Assembly (NCBI RefSeq): GCF_005280205.1
Contig: NZ_SUND01000004.1
Coordinates: forward strand, 124,001 to 188,000
Length of the DNA stretch: 64,000 nt
Direction: 5' to 3'
Source of the DNA: Bacillus yapensis
Lineage (GTDB): Bacteria > Bacillota > Bacilli > Bacillales > Cytobacillaceae
Under the pieces are notes generated by a model. It was given only the letters and a program-made list of their open reading frames with translations, did not search any database and was not told the DNA's origin. The position numbers and the translations under genes were made by a program. How positions within the stretch are numbered: position 1 is the stretch's first letter; each line of letters opens with the position of its first letter. Shown here in pieces: positions 43,408-52,229 of the stretch.

Positions 43408-43493
43408 CCAGCTAATCATAATAAAACATGAATGATTGGTTATCAAAATTTCTGTCGATAATGATATAAAAACTATCTAGGAGGAACTTAAAA

Positions 43494-44057
43494 ATGTCAT
43501 TAATCGGAAAAGAAGTAGTATCATTCACAGCAAATGCTTACCAAAATGGTGAATTCATCACTGTTTCGGATGAAAATTTCAAAGGAAAATGGAGCGTTGT
43601 TTGCTTCTATCCAGCAGACTTCACTTTCGTATGCCCTACTGAGCTTGAAGATTTACAAAACCAATATGCAACACTAAAGGATCTTGGAGTAGAAGTATAT
43701 TCTGTTTCTACAGATACTCATTTTACTCACAAAGCTTGGCATGATCATTCAGATGCAATCGGTAAAATTGAATACATAATGATTGGTGACCCTTCTCAAA
43801 AGATCACTCGTGGATTCGACGTTCTTGATGAAGAAGAAGGTCTTGCACAACGCGGTACTTTCATCATCGATCCAGACGGTATCGTTCAAGCAATGGAAAT
43901 CAATGCTGATGGAATTGGCCGTGACGCTAGCACATTAGTAAACAAAATCAAAGCTGCACAATATGTTCGTAACAATCCAGGTGAAGTTTGCCCTGCTAAA
44001 TGGCAAGAAGGTGCTGCAACTCTTAAGCCAAGCCTTGATCTTGTAGGAAAGATTTAA
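43494..44057 (+). CDS. ahpC: Alkyl hydroperoxide reductase subunit C (peroxiredoxin), 187 aa
   Basis: A 2-Cys peroxiredoxin that reduces hydrogen peroxide and organic peroxides. The peroxidatic cysteine is in [17 protein letters not shown] (near residue 47) and the resolving cysteine in [13 protein letters not shown] near the C-terminus. [14 protein letters not shown] and [10 protein letters not shown] are typical AhpC/Prx1. The length (187) matches B. subtilis AhpC. CTAGGAGG lies 9 bases before the ATG. The ahpF gene follows 12 bases after the stop. Control by a PerR box just upstream is likely. Confidence 0.97.
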   Translation: MSLIGKEVVSFTANAYQNGEFITVSDENFKGKWSVVCFYPADFTFVCPTELEDLQNQYATLKDLGVEVYSVSTDTHFTHKAWHDHSDAIGKIEYIMIGDPSQKITRGFDVLDEEEGLAQRGTFIIDPDGIVQAMEINADGIGRDASTLVNKIKAAQYVRNNPGEVCPAKWQEGAATLKPSLDLVGKI

Positions 44058-44069
44058 GGAGTAGGTTCG

Positions 44070-45599
44070 ATGTTATTAGATGCAGATATTAAAGCACAGT
44101 TAGCCCAATATCTTCAGATGATGGAGGGTGACATCTTACTTAAGGTGAGCGCAGGAGAAGATCAAGTCTCTCGTGAAATGCTTGAATTAGTAGATGAATT
44201 AGCAACGATGTCTTCTCACATTAAAGTAGAGAAGACAACTTTAGAAAGAACACCTAGCTTTAGTGTGAACCGTATCGGTGAAGATACTGGCGTTGTTTTT
44301 GCTGGTGTTCCTCTTGGTCACGAATTCACTTCCCTTGTGCTTGCCCTTCTTCAAGTAAGTGGTCGTACACCTAAAGTGGATCAAAAAGTGATTGATCAAG
44401 TGAAAAAGGTTAAAGGTGACTATCACTTCGAATCTTATATTAGCTTGAGCTGTCATAACTGTCCGGATGTTGTTCAGGCGCTTAACGTGATGAGCGTTTT
44501 AAACCCGAACATCCGCCATACGATGATTGATGGGGCTGCTTTTAAAGAAGAAGTCGATAGCAAAGAAATCATGGCTGTACCAACTGTTTTCCTAAACGGA
44601 GAATCTTTCGGTAGCGGTCGTATGTCTCTTGAAGAGATCTTAGCAAAACTAGGTACAGGTCCGGATGCTTCTGAGTTTGCTGAAAAGGATCCATTTGATG
44701 TGCTTGTAATTGGTGGAGGTCCTGCTGGTGCTAGTGCGGCTGTTTATGCAGCTCGTAAAGGTATCCGTACTGGGATTGTCGCTGAACGTTTTGGCGGTCA
44801 AATCATGGATACACTTGGCATCGAGAACTTCATCAGTGTAAAACACACTGAAGGTCCTAAGCTTGCTGCTAGTCTTGAAGAGCATGTGAAAGAGTATGAT
44901 ATTGATGTCATGAATCTACAACGTGCGAAGAGCCTAGAGAAGAAAGATCTTGTTGAGGTTGAGCTTGAAAATGGTGCTGTTCTTAAGAGTAAAACGGTTA
45001 TCCTTTCTACTGGTGCTCGCTGGCGTAATGTTGGCGTTCCTGGTGAAGCTGAGTTCAAGAACAAAGGTGTAGCTTACTGCCCTCATTGTGATGGTCCTCT
45101 ATTCGAAGGCAAACGCGTTGCTGTTATCGGTGGCGGAAACTCTGGAATTGAAGCAGCTATCGATTTGGCTGGGATTGTGAAACATGTCACAGTAATCGAA
45201 TTTGCTCCTGAGTTAAAGGCAGACTCTGTTTTACAAGAGCGTCTATTCAGTCTTCCAAACGTAACCGTGATCATGAACGCGGCGACAACTGAGATCACGG
45301 GAACTGATAAAGTTAATGGTATTTCTTATCAGGATCGTGCAACTGGTGAAGTTCATCATGTGGAGCTTGAAGGTGTGTTCGTTCAAATCGGTCTTGTGCC
45401 AAACACGGACTGGTTAGGCGATACAATCGAAAAGACTCGTATGGGTGAAATCATTGTTGATAAACACGGCTCTACTAGCATCCCTGGTGTCTTTGCAGCG
45501 GGTGACTGTACGGATAGTGCTTATAAACAAATCATTATTTCGATGGGTTCAGGTGCAACTGCAGCATTGGGTGCATTTGATTACTTGATTCGAAACTAA
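44070..45599 (+). CDS. ahpF: Alkyl hydroperoxide reductase subunit F, 509 aa
   Basis: An NADH-dependent flavoprotein that re-reduces AhpC. Order of parts: N-terminal tandem thioredoxin-like domain with active CHNC ([15 protein letters not shown], near residue 130); FAD motif [19 protein letters not shown] near 215; the thioredoxin-reductase-type disulfide in [11 protein letters not shown] near 340; NADH motif [17 protein letters not shown] near 357; and the final [16 protein letters not shown]. The length (509) is standard. AAGGAG precedes the ATG, close to the ahpC stop. A strong terminator closes the operon. Confidence 0.97.
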   Translation: MLLDADIKAQLAQYLQMMEGDILLKVSAGEDQVSREMLELVDELATMSSHIKVEKTTLERTPSFSVNRIGEDTGVVFAGVPLGHEFTSLVLALLQVSGRTPKVDQKVIDQVKKVKGDYHFESYISLSCHNCPDVVQALNVMSVLNPNIRHTMIDGAAFKEEVDSKEIMAVPTVFLNGESFGSGRMSLEEILAKLGTGPDASEFAEKDPFDVLVIGGGPAGASAAVYAARKGIRTGIVAERFGGQIMDTLGIENFISVKHTEGPKLAASLEEHVKEYDIDVMNLQRAKSLEKKDLVEVELENGAVLKSKTVILSTGARWRNVGVPGEAEFKNKGVAYCPHCDGPLFEGKRVAVIGGGNSGIEAAIDLAGIVKHVTVIEFAPELKADSVLQERLFSLPNVTVIMNAATTEITGTDKVNGISYQDRATGEVHHVELEGVFVQIGLVPNTDWLGDTIEKTRMGEIIVDKHGSTSIPGVFAAGDCTDSAYKQIIISMGSGATAALGAFDYLIRN

Positions 45600-45611
45600 T
45601 TTTTCTACACT

Positions 45612-45644
45612 AAAACGCATGGATCAATCATATCCATGCGTTTT
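45612..45644 (+). terminator. Terminator of ahpCF
   Basis: Perfect 13-bp arms AAAACGCATGGAT / ATCCATGCGTTTT with a 7-base loop, starting 13 bases after the ahpF stop. The T-run is part of the stem's end. Confidence 0.75.
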
Positions 45645-45695
45645 GTGTTAGGGTGAAATATTCAGTTCAGGCACTTATTTTTACGTTTCGCCTTT

Positions 45696-46151
45696 TTAAT
45701 AAGAAACATCTACAACCGTACTATTTTCAATCAATTTTCCGTTATGAGTTAAGATTCCATGATTATTTGAATTTAATGTCACTTTAATTTCGTTTTTTCC
45801 TAGCTTCAGAGTTCCTAAATTATAATATCTTCCATATATTCGATTAACTTTCTCACCATTTATATATAAATGAGCATGTCCTTCATTATAACTTGGAAGA
45901 TTAGCCCCTACCATTTTAGGGTTAAATTTAAATCTCTCTGTTTGAACTTCTAATAGCCAAGTATCAGATTGATCTTGAGTAACAAATATTTTTACGGAAG
46001 GAACATCATATCCTTCAGGTATTTCTACAAAGCCATGATCAGTATGTGATGAATTGGCAGAAAAGTGTTGTTCTCCACTTTGATATGTAAAATAAAAAAA
46101 GAAGAGTAAAAATGGGAAGAAAAAAATCAAAAAACTTCTGAGCTTTTCCAT
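45696..46151 (-). CDS. Secreted or membrane-anchored beta-rich protein, 151 aa
   Basis: A signal-type N-terminus (KLRSFLIFFFPFLLFFFYFTY) is followed by a polar segment with HSSHTDHG and a beta-sandwich-like body with repeated Y and N residues (WLLEVQTERFKFNPKM, EGHAHLYINGEKVNRIYGRYY, NEIKVTLNSNNHGILTHNG). The histidine-rich patches (HTDHG, EGHAHLY) would suit metal binding and resemble extracytoplasmic proteins found near copper or heme genes, but I cannot name the family. It is 13 bases downstream of the DUF2243 gene, so the two form one unit. Confidence 0.7.
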   Translation of the reverse strand: MEKLRSFLIFFFPFLLFFFYFTYQSGEQHFSANSSHTDHGFVEIPEGYDVPSVKIFVTQDQSDTWLLEVQTERFKFNPKMVGANLPSYNEGHAHLYINGEKVNRIYGRYYNLGTLKLGKNEIKVTLNSNNHGILTHNGKLIENSTVVDVSY

Positions 46152-46164
46152 TTATTAGTCCCCC

Positions 46165-46608
46165 CTACGCATTCGTTTCAAGTCGTTTGATCAGAATACC
46201 GATAATAAATAGAAAGAAACCAATTACTAAAAATGCTAAGTCATATACTAAGGGGTTTTCTGCTAAGGGTTTTACACGATGCACTTGTAATATGTGATGG
46301 TTAATAATTCCTTCTACTAAATTGAACGTTCCACCACCTACAAATATACCTCCTAAAAAAATCTTCCAACTACTTCCTAACTTATTGTGCCTAGAATCCT
46401 GAAAGATCTTCACTCCGCCCCAAATTAGTAGCGCAGAAAATAAACTCGTAAATAACCCATCGGTAAAAATCTCTAGTTTTATATTAGGGCTGAGAATCAT
46501 ATGGTGCCATTGCAATAACTGATGAAATAAGATCCCATCGATCGCTCCGAGTAAACCTAATCCAAGAATCAATCCAGAGGTAAATAGATTTTTGTTTTCT
46601 TTTTTCAA
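46165..46608 (-). CDS. DUF2243 membrane protein, 147 aa
   Basis: Four membrane helices with the DUF2243 signature: GLGLLGAIDGILFHQLLQWHH near residue 16-36 and GGGTFNLVEGIINHHILQVH near 92-111. Each carries a pair of histidines in the membrane (FHQLLQWHH; INHHILQVH) that may bind heme or metal. Function unknown; the histidine pattern hints at electron transfer or heme/copper handling. It is followed by the secreted histidine-rich protein, which supports a shared metal-related role. The first base region has no unusual features; the start is ATG without a strong site. Confidence 0.8.
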   Translation of the reverse strand: MKKENKNLFTSGLILGLGLLGAIDGILFHQLLQWHHMILSPNIKLEIFTDGLFTSLFSALLIWGGVKIFQDSRHNKLGSSWKIFLGGIFVGGGTFNLVEGIINHHILQVHRVKPLAENPLVYDLAFLVIGFFLFIIGILIKRLETNA

Positions 46609-46727
46609 GCAAATACACCCTCTACAAGGATTTCATAGTATCTCAATTAGTTCCCAAATAACGTATGAATTATACTAACTATTTACACAATAGTTGTTTT
46701 CTACTTGTTTAACATTACATAAGAAAA

Positions 46728-46754
46728 CAAATAAAGGCACCTCAATGAGGAGCC
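46728..46754 (-). terminator. Terminator after the P1 peptidase gene
   Basis: Stem GGCACCTCA (46736-46744) with TGAGGAGCC (46746-46754), one mismatch, followed on the minus strand by TTTATTTG. Confidence 0.5.
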
Positions 46755-46894
46755 CTTCAAAAGAATTGAAATGTTATGGGTGAAAGAGTTATCCAAAATA
46801 TATCCAGCCTACCGTATATGTGTGAATTGGGCTTCCGATTGTATAAGGGCTATACATTAATTTTGTATTAATTTGGTTCTTTTCAGGCAGTACA

Positions 46895-47977
46895 CTAGTT
46901 CCATGATTTCAATTGTTGATAAGGTAGTTCTTTCACTACTCTCCCTTTTCTCCCGGTTGTAGTATTTGCACAACTTAAAGAGTTTAGGATTGCCTCTTCC
47001 GTTGCCTCAGCTGCAGCAGTAAAAAGAAAATTCATGACAGGGTTGTCTTCTCTTAACTGAATGAATGACTCCTTGTGATCTTCTGAGAAATGTAGAATCG
47101 TCTGGGCTGTTGAAAAAGCAATGACAATATCTCCACTGCCGTGACTCATGTGACTACCCGTTCTCCCTAAACCAATCCCACATCTTTTGGCCATTCTTTG
47201 TAGCTGCCGTTCATTGAGTGGAGCATCCGTAGCGAGAACGATTATGATGGAACCATCTGTTTGCGAATCCGTAATTTCGGGTTCCGCCGTTTTCGTTTGA
47301 ATAAAACGATTATAAGTTTCCAATTCCTCTGTTTTACCAAAATTACTTAATACTAGACAACCAACTGTGTAGCTTTCCTCCGCTCCATCAATTTGTACGA
47401 TTCTTGAAGAACAACCAATTCCACCTTTATAACCGAAACAAACCATTCCAGTACCTGCACCTACTGCCCCTTCCTCAGCTTTCTCAGTTGAAGCTTTCTG
47501 AATTGCCTCTTTCGCATGCTCAGGCTTGACCGGCATCAAGCGAATCGAATTTAAATAACTATCATTACATTCTCCTACGACGATATTTACGGTACCAGTT
47601 GTTTCGCCTATTTCAGGACTTTGTTCTAGCAAGTACTCTAGCGTACCTTGTGTTACAGCTGGTACTCCAAAAGTATTCGTCAACATGATTGGTGACTCCA
47701 ATTGTCCTAATTCGTTCACTTGAACGAGCCCTGTCGTTTTTCCAAAGCCATTAAAGACATAACTTGTTGCAACTACCTTCTCTCGAAAGATATTCCCTCC
47801 ATGTGGGAGAATGGCTGTTACACCTGTACAAGCCCATTCGTTTTTATCTTCAGTAAGTGGATAATGAAGAGTGACATGACCGACACGGACTCCTTTTACA
47901 TCAGTTATGCAATTGTTCGCACCAGTTGGTAGTTGTCCGACATTTAAGCCTAATTCTCTTATTTTCTTTCTAGACAT
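46895..47977 (-). CDS. P1 family (S58, DmpA-like) peptidase/aminopeptidase, 360 aa
   Basis: Ntn-hydrolase-like S58 proteins cut themselves once and act as aminopeptidases or beta-peptidases. Signature parts are seen: NNCITDVKGVRVGHVTL near the start, NGFGKTTGLVQVNELG, NTFGVPAVTQG, EEGAVGAGTGMVCFGYKGGIGCSSRIV holding the self-cleavage and catalytic serine region, and RLGRTGSHMSHGSGDIVIAFS (actually GIGLGRTGSHMSHGSGD) near the end. The length (360) is typical for DmpA-type proteins. GAGAGG lies upstream of the ATG. It stands alone and its substrate is unknown. Confidence 0.88.
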   Translation of the reverse strand: MSRKKIRELGLNVGQLPTGANNCITDVKGVRVGHVTLHYPLTEDKNEWACTGVTAILPHGGNIFREKVVATSYVFNGFGKTTGLVQVNELGQLESPIMLTNTFGVPAVTQGTLEYLLEQSPEIGETTGTVNIVVGECNDSYLNSIRLMPVKPEHAKEAIQKASTEKAEEGAVGAGTGMVCFGYKGGIGCSSRIVQIDGAEESYTVGCLVLSNFGKTEELETYNRFIQTKTAEPEITDSQTDGSIIIVLATDAPLNERQLQRMAKRCGIGLGRTGSHMSHGSGDIVIAFSTAQTILHFSEDHKESFIQLREDNPVMNFLFTAAAEATEEAILNSLSCANTTTGRKGRVVKELPYQQLKSWN

Positions 47978-48037
47978 TGGAAATCACCTCTCAGATATGT
48001 TTGCTCTTAAACTTGTATCGGTTAGTTTTAAAACTAC

Positions 48038-49036
48038 CTATTTAATTTTAACGATTATTTTCCCTTTTGCCCTACCTGTTTCCGCATATTCCATCGCTTT
48101 TTGAGCATCTTCAAAAAGAAAAACTCTATCTATTACGGGCTTAATTTTACCGGCCTCTATAAAGTTTGCTATCGTACTTAATTGCTCTCCACTTGGTTTC
48201 ATGAACAAAAATGAATATTGAACATTGTGCTTTTTTTCAAGTGCAGTAAGTTTACTACTTGCTAGAGAAAACAACATCTGTTTTAAAAATCCTGAACCAT
48301 ATTCTTTAGCAAAACGAGCATTGGGCAGACCAGATACAGAAACTATTTTTCCACCATCTCTTAAAACCTCGAAAGATCTTTCTAGGTTCTTTCCCCCGAG
48401 TGTATCAAATACTGCATCATAATTTCTCAATTTATCTTCAAAGTTTTCAACTTTATAATTAATAATTTCATCTGCTCCAAGAGATTCTACTAATTTTGTC
48501 CCAGCTTCACTTGTTGTTGTTGCTACGGTTGCCCCCATTAATTTTGCCAGTTGAATTGCGAAGGTACCAACACCACCGGCTCCTGCTTGAATGAAAATTT
48601 TTTGACCTTTTTTTAATCGAATGATGTCATGAAATGTTTGATAGGAAGTTAATCCCACCAAAGGGATAGATGCCGCTTCCTCAAAGCTTAAATTGTTCGG
48701 TTTCAAAGCAATGTCATCTTCATGAATGGCGATGTTTTCTGAAAAAGTACCGATCTTATTCTTACGTGGACGGCCATATATTTCATCACCAACTTTGAAA
48801 CGAGTCACTTTTGAACCTACCTTAACAATCACTCCAGAAAAATCATTTCCAAGGATCAGAGGCATTTTATAATTAAGAAGCATTTTCACTTTGCCATCGC
48901 GTATTTTAAAATCAATCGGGTTTATACTTGCTGCATGAATTTCTGCAAGTACCTCATATTCATCAATTTTAGGTGTTGGGATTTCTGTCATACGCATTGG
49001 GAATTTCCCGTAGCGCTCTATAATCATTGCTTTCAT
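48038..49036 (-). CDS. NADP-dependent quinone oxidoreductase-like (zinc-independent MDR), 332 aa
   Basis: Medium-chain reductase/dehydrogenase fold: N-terminal GroES-like half with NPIDFKIRDGKVKM and GNDFSGVIVKVGSKV, and a Rossmann half with IFIQAGAGGVGTFAIQLAKLMGA and TTSEAGTKLVESLGADEIINYK. No zinc-binding cysteines are visible, so it is of the quinone oxidoreductase/crotonyl-reductase branch. It probably reduces quinones or activated double bonds with NADPH. The gene lies 31 bases after the ArsR-type regulator gene on the same strand, so the regulator likely controls it. CGGAGG precedes the ATG. Confidence 0.88.
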   Translation of the reverse strand: MKAMIIERYGKFPMRMTEIPTPKIDEYEVLAEIHAASINPIDFKIRDGKVKMLLNYKMPLILGNDFSGVIVKVGSKVTRFKVGDEIYGRPRKNKIGTFSENIAIHEDDIALKPNNLSFEEAASIPLVGLTSYQTFHDIIRLKKGQKIFIQAGAGGVGTFAIQLAKLMGATVATTTSEAGTKLVESLGADEIINYKVENFEDKLRNYDAVFDTLGGKNLERSFEVLRDGGKIVSVSGLPNARFAKEYGSGFLKQMLFSLASSKLTALEKKHNVQYSFLFMKPSGEQLSTIANFIEAGKIKPVIDRVFLFEDAQKAMEYAETGRAKGKIIVKIK

Positions 49037-49067
49037 TCCTTATTCCTCCGAATTTAATTCTATTTTT

Positions 49068-49403
49068 TCAATAAAAGTCCTTCATAAATTTTTCAATATC
49101 TAACACAAGAGTCTTTAACAGCTCAAACTTTGTACGAACATTTATATAGTAAAAGTTTTTCGTTCCTTCTTTACGCATCAATATAACCCCTGCTTCTCGC
49201 AATATTTTAAGATGATGTGATACAGCCGGTCTGGAAAGATGTGTTTGTTCAGTGATTTCACCAACTCGTAATCCTGTTTGACAATCTGTTCCCATTAAAA
49301 CTAACAAGATTGATTGACGGGTTTCATCACCAATCGCCAAAAGTACTTTTTGAGCATTTAAAAAATCTTCTTTGATCATATTTAAGTGTTCCTGTTTATT
49401 CAT
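49068..49403 (-). CDS. ArsR-family transcriptional regulator, 111 aa
   Basis: A winged helix-turn-helix: AIGDETRQSILLVLM, GLRVGEITEQTHLSRPAVSHHLKILREAGVI, then the wing RKEGTKNFYYINV. The recognition helix is RPAVSHHLKIL. Only one cysteine (TDCQTG) is in a likely position, so metal sensing by the classical CxC pair is not supported; it may sense a redox or electrophile signal. It is the first gene of a two-gene unit with the quinone oxidoreductase and probably represses its own operon. GGGAGG lies 9 bases before the ATG. Confidence 0.88.
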   Translation of the reverse strand: MNKQEHLNMIKEDFLNAQKVLLAIGDETRQSILLVLMGTDCQTGLRVGEITEQTHLSRPAVSHHLKILREAGVILMRKEGTKNFYYINVRTKFELLKTLVLDIEKFMKDFY

Positions 49404-49573
49404 AATCCATAACCTCCCGCAATTAGTTGATTCGTTTAAGTTGATGAACCAAAGGGCTGAATACTAGAATATACGATGATTGTATACGCCGCAATATTGA
49501 GAAAGAAAATCGAGACCAATCAGTTATTAGAAATGATTACATCTCTCAATTTTTTAGAAATACTACCCAAAAT

Positions 49574-49604
49574 ATAAAAAGCGACGCTCCTTTAAGCATC
49601 GCTG
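49574..49604 (-). terminator. Terminator of the methyltransferase-like gene
   Basis: On the minus strand GCGATGCT/AGCGTCGC (one wobble) is followed by TTTTTATATTTT, about 80 bases after the stop at 49683. Confidence 0.75.
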
Positions 49605-49682
49605 AGTATTCAGATCTGTTTATTTTCTGATTGCTTTGACAAATAAAAGATTACTGTAAAATGGGTATTTTCATGGATGAAA

Positions 49683-50246
49683 TTATGGTTTTACAGCATC
49701 GACTATCAATGATGGAAACACTAGTTTTTCTCCTTGATTTCGAGGATCATACTTTTTGGAACGAAAAATGACTCCATCTACTCCATCCCATTCGTTTTGA
49801 TAAAATATCCCATCTTCATTACAATACTCTAACAACTTAACCTCAAATCCAGCCGTTTCAAACAATTGCGTCAACAACTTATAATTATAAACTATTTTAT
49901 GACTAGAAGCTGGATGCTCAATAGGTCCCGGTCCACCTACCTTAATGATCTTTTGGTAATCTTCATCAGGAAAATAACCATCTGGTACGGCACAACGAAT
50001 ATAGCCTGAAGGTTTTAGAAATTCGTAACAGATTTTTGCTGCCTTTAAACCTTCTTCATATGTAAGGTGCTCCCATACGTGTTCTGCCAAAATAGCTGTA
50101 ATCGAATGTTTATTAAACCTCTTCTGCCACGTATTTTCTTCTAATAGGTTTAATTCGTCTTCCTGAGTATGTATCCATCCAGGATTATTCACATATTCGC
50201 CTGCGCCGATAACCAACTTGATTTCATCATTTATAAATTCTTTCAT
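49683..50246 (-). CDS. SAM-dependent methyltransferase-like protein, 187 aa
   Basis: A short class I methyltransferase-like protein: IKLVIGAGEYVNNPGW in place of motif I, AEHVWEHLTYEEGLKAAKICYEFLKPSGYIRCAVPDGYFPDEDY as motifs IV-VI. This is the pattern of COG4627-like predicted methyltransferases. The glycine-rich SAM loop is weak (GAGEYVN), so whether it still binds SAM is unclear. A C-terminal part (ETAGFEVKLLEYCNEDG) keeps the usual beta strands. Substrate unknown. Single gene with terminator; GAGGGAG precedes the ATG. Confidence 0.75.
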   Translation of the reverse strand: MKEFINDEIKLVIGAGEYVNNPGWIHTQEDELNLLEENTWQKRFNKHSITAILAEHVWEHLTYEEGLKAAKICYEFLKPSGYIRCAVPDGYFPDEDYQKIIKVGGPGPIEHPASSHKIVYNYKLLTQLFETAGFEVKLLEYCNEDGIFYQNEWDGVDGVIFRSKKYDPRNQGEKLVFPSLIVDAVKP

Positions 50247-50287
50247 AAAAGACAGCGCTCCCTCGAATATTTTTAATAACCCATAAC

Positions 50288-50317
50288 GTAAAAAGCCTCC
50301 TATATAATAGAAGGCTG
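50288..50317 (-). terminator. Terminator of the RsbR-like gene
   Basis: On the minus strand AGCCTTCTA/TAGGAGGCT (one mismatch) is followed by TTTTTACG, directly at the stop codon of 50319-51140. Confidence 0.75.
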
Positions 50318-50318
50318 C

Positions 50319-51140
50319 TTATGACATCCATGCATCCAGTGCTGTTTTAACACTTGAAAATGTGATTAAGGAAGAAAAATCGGTTCCAATCTGAACCATT
50401 TTTTGAGCCAACTCAGGTCTAAGTCCAGTTAAAATCATTTGGATTCCTAATAGTTTTAACACTTCATTCATACGAAATACGAAGGTGGTGACTTCTGTGT
50501 CCACTGTATAGATCCCAGAACAGTCCAAAATAAGGGTAGTAACATCCATACCTCCGATTTTTGGTACCGTATATTCAAGTAAATGTTCTGTGCGGTCAAG
50601 GTCGATAGAGCCGATTAAAGGAAGAACGGCTACTCCGTTTCGTAATGGAACCACAGGTGAAGCAAGTTCAAGTAATTCTTTTTTAATCCGATTGTGTTTG
50701 TCGCTATTATAGCGGTCATAGGCAATAATGGAATCTGCTAAGCTAATATCTAGTACATAATTAAATCGTCCAATTATAAAGAAACATTCCTTTATTGAAA
50801 GGTTCATCTCTTCCATTATCTCCATGAGCTTCTTTTGGAAAAAGAGTCTGAACGCTGGATACGGCGCGACCAAACTTGACACTTTATCGAGCATAAAGGT
50901 CGCTTCTTCAACATATATCTTATGCCATTCGCTAAATTCTTTCGAAACCATTTCTTCTGTCTCAATCTCCATGGCTTTTCCAAGGAAAGATACAAACTCC
51001 GTCTGGTACTTCAGGTTTCTGTCTATGACTGCTTGAGGAACCTCGAAAGGCAATGCATTCAGGCTGTAATCAAGTAGTTGTCTAGCGATGTTTTCTGCAT
51101 TATGTATTAAGGATTTACTGAACTCAGTTTTGTTTGTCAT
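50319..51140 (-). CDS. RsbR-family stressosome protein with STAS domain, 273 aa
   Basis: The C-terminal STAS domain (about residues 160-270) is typical of RsbR: RNGVAVLPLIGSIDLDRTEHLLEY, LILDCSGIYTVDTEVTTFVFRM, and ILTGLRPELAQKMVQIG. The threonines near VDTEV match the area phosphorylated by RsbT in RsbR paralogues. The N-terminal 150 residues are helical (globin-like RsbR_N), with FLGKAMEIETEEMVSKEFSEWH and FRLFFQKKLMEIMEEMNLS. Such proteins build the stressosome that feeds sigma-B. No rsbS, rsbT or rsbU gene lies beside it, so it is a free-standing paralogue, as for ytvA or rsbRB-RD. TAAGGAGG precedes the ATG. Confidence 0.85.
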   Translation of the reverse strand: MTNKTEFSKSLIHNAENIARQLLDYSLNALPFEVPQAVIDRNLKYQTEFVSFLGKAMEIETEEMVSKEFSEWHKIYVEEATFMLDKVSSLVAPYPAFRLFFQKKLMEIMEEMNLSIKECFFIIGRFNYVLDISLADSIIAYDRYNSDKHNRIKKELLELASPVVPLRNGVAVLPLIGSIDLDRTEHLLEYTVPKIGGMDVTTLILDCSGIYTVDTEVTTFVFRMNEVLKLLGIQMILTGLRPELAQKMVQIGTDFSSLITFSSVKTALDAWMS

Positions 51141-51249
51141 CGTTTCCTCCTTAACCCTAGAATTTTCTATATATGTATTATTATAATATTGCTGCGTAAA
51201 AAAATCGCAGTTCTTTTAACAAAACTATCCAATTTATAATTAATAGATA

Positions 51250-51437
51250 TTAAGCCATTTCATCTAAAGTGTATAATCTCACTATATTATTCGTATCCTC
51301 TTCTTCATATTCACTTATAAATTCCATTCGCGAGTTTTCAAGAATTCTTACGGAAGGCATGTTGTTCTTTTCAACAATAGCGTTGACCCTATCTACAGCT
51401 AAACTATCCCTCAATTGGAGCATTGAAACACCTAATT
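51250..51437 (-). pseudogene. C-terminal fragment of a GNAT acetyltransferase
   Basis: The minus-strand frame ending at TAA (51250-51252) codes about 60 residues that read like the C-terminus of a RimJ/RimL-type acetyltransferase: LAVDRVNAIVEKNNMPSVRILEN, then MEFISEYEEED and VRLYTLDEM. The N-terminal half with the acetyl-CoA site is missing. Just upstream lies the stop of a methyltransferase gene, so the rest was lost by deletion. An ATG at 51423 is present without a clear site. It is a relic. Confidence 0.7.
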
Positions 51438-51446
51438 AAAATGAGT

Positions 51447-52043
51447 TTATTTTATACTATTACAAATGAACATGGACGCATCTTGGTTCATAAAGATACG
51501 ATTTCCGTAATGGAATGTCTTTATATCCGTTGATTTGAATCCAACCTCGGATAATCTATCCTTTAGTTCTTCATGTAAAAAACCGTTATGTACTTTCGGA
51601 TGACTGACTTTATCATTTTTGTCAAAATCAATAATAATGAGCTTGCCACCATCATTTAAAATATTGAACAATTCCTGTAGAATTTTTGTAGTTTCGGGAA
51701 TATGAAGAAGGACTAGCGACATCAAAACGATATCTGCCTTAAGTTCAGGCGTTTCTTGTGAAAAATCTGAATGGAGCACTTTTACGTTAGTAAGTCCTCT
51801 TTGTGAAATTTTAGCTTCAGCAACTTTCAACATTTGTTCAGATGAATCCACCAATAGAATGGATTCTAGTAAATCTGATAACTCTAAGCTCACTAAACCA
51901 GTACCACTGCCATAGTCGATTAAAGATTTTGATTTACTATTTTCTAATTCTGGTCTTACTTCCTGAACGATTACTTTCGCTATTTCCATTCTTTCTGCTG
52001 TATCATATCTTTTTGCCAACTCTTCAAAAACATTGTTCTCCAT
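51447..52043 (-). CDS. Class I SAM-dependent methyltransferase, 198 aa
   Basis: Motif I SLIDYGSGTGLVSLELSDLL (SAM loop GSGTG), motif II SILLVDSSEQML, motif III VLHSDFSQETP, and motif IV KADIVLMSLVLLHIPETTKILQELF, all in order, followed by GGKLIIIDFDKND. The C-terminus ends with an aromatic strand (IFMNQDASMFICNSIK). The type resembles small UbiE/Methyltransf_11 enzymes; the substrate is unknown. CAGGAAG lies before the ATG. It is next to the GNAT fragment and shares its strand; the stop of this gene is nearly where that fragment starts. Confidence 0.82.
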   Translation of the reverse strand: MENNVFEELAKRYDTAERMEIAKVIVQEVRPELENSKSKSLIDYGSGTGLVSLELSDLLESILLVDSSEQMLKVAEAKISQRGLTNVKVLHSDFSQETPELKADIVLMSLVLLHIPETTKILQELFNILNDGGKLIIIDFDKNDKVSHPKVHNGFLHEELKDRLSEVGFKSTDIKTFHYGNRIFMNQDASMFICNSIK

Positions 52044-52129
52044 AATTCACTTCCTGTTTTTAATTAATGTCATTTTGAACATTATAACAAAGTTAACATT
52101 TTAAGGCATACTTTCCTCAACTTACATAA

Positions 52130-52159
52130 GAAAAACGTCCCTATCTCAAATAGGAACGT
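52130..52159 (-). terminator. Terminator of the phosphotransferase gene
   Basis: On the minus strand ACGTTCCTAT/ATAGGGACGT (one mismatch) is followed by TTTTTC, about 70 bases after the stop at 52230. Confidence 0.7.
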
Positions 52160-52229
52160 AAATGACATCTCTACTATATGATGATATCTATTGCCTTCAA
52201 ACGATTTTTTTCACTCTAAAATTCCCAAA

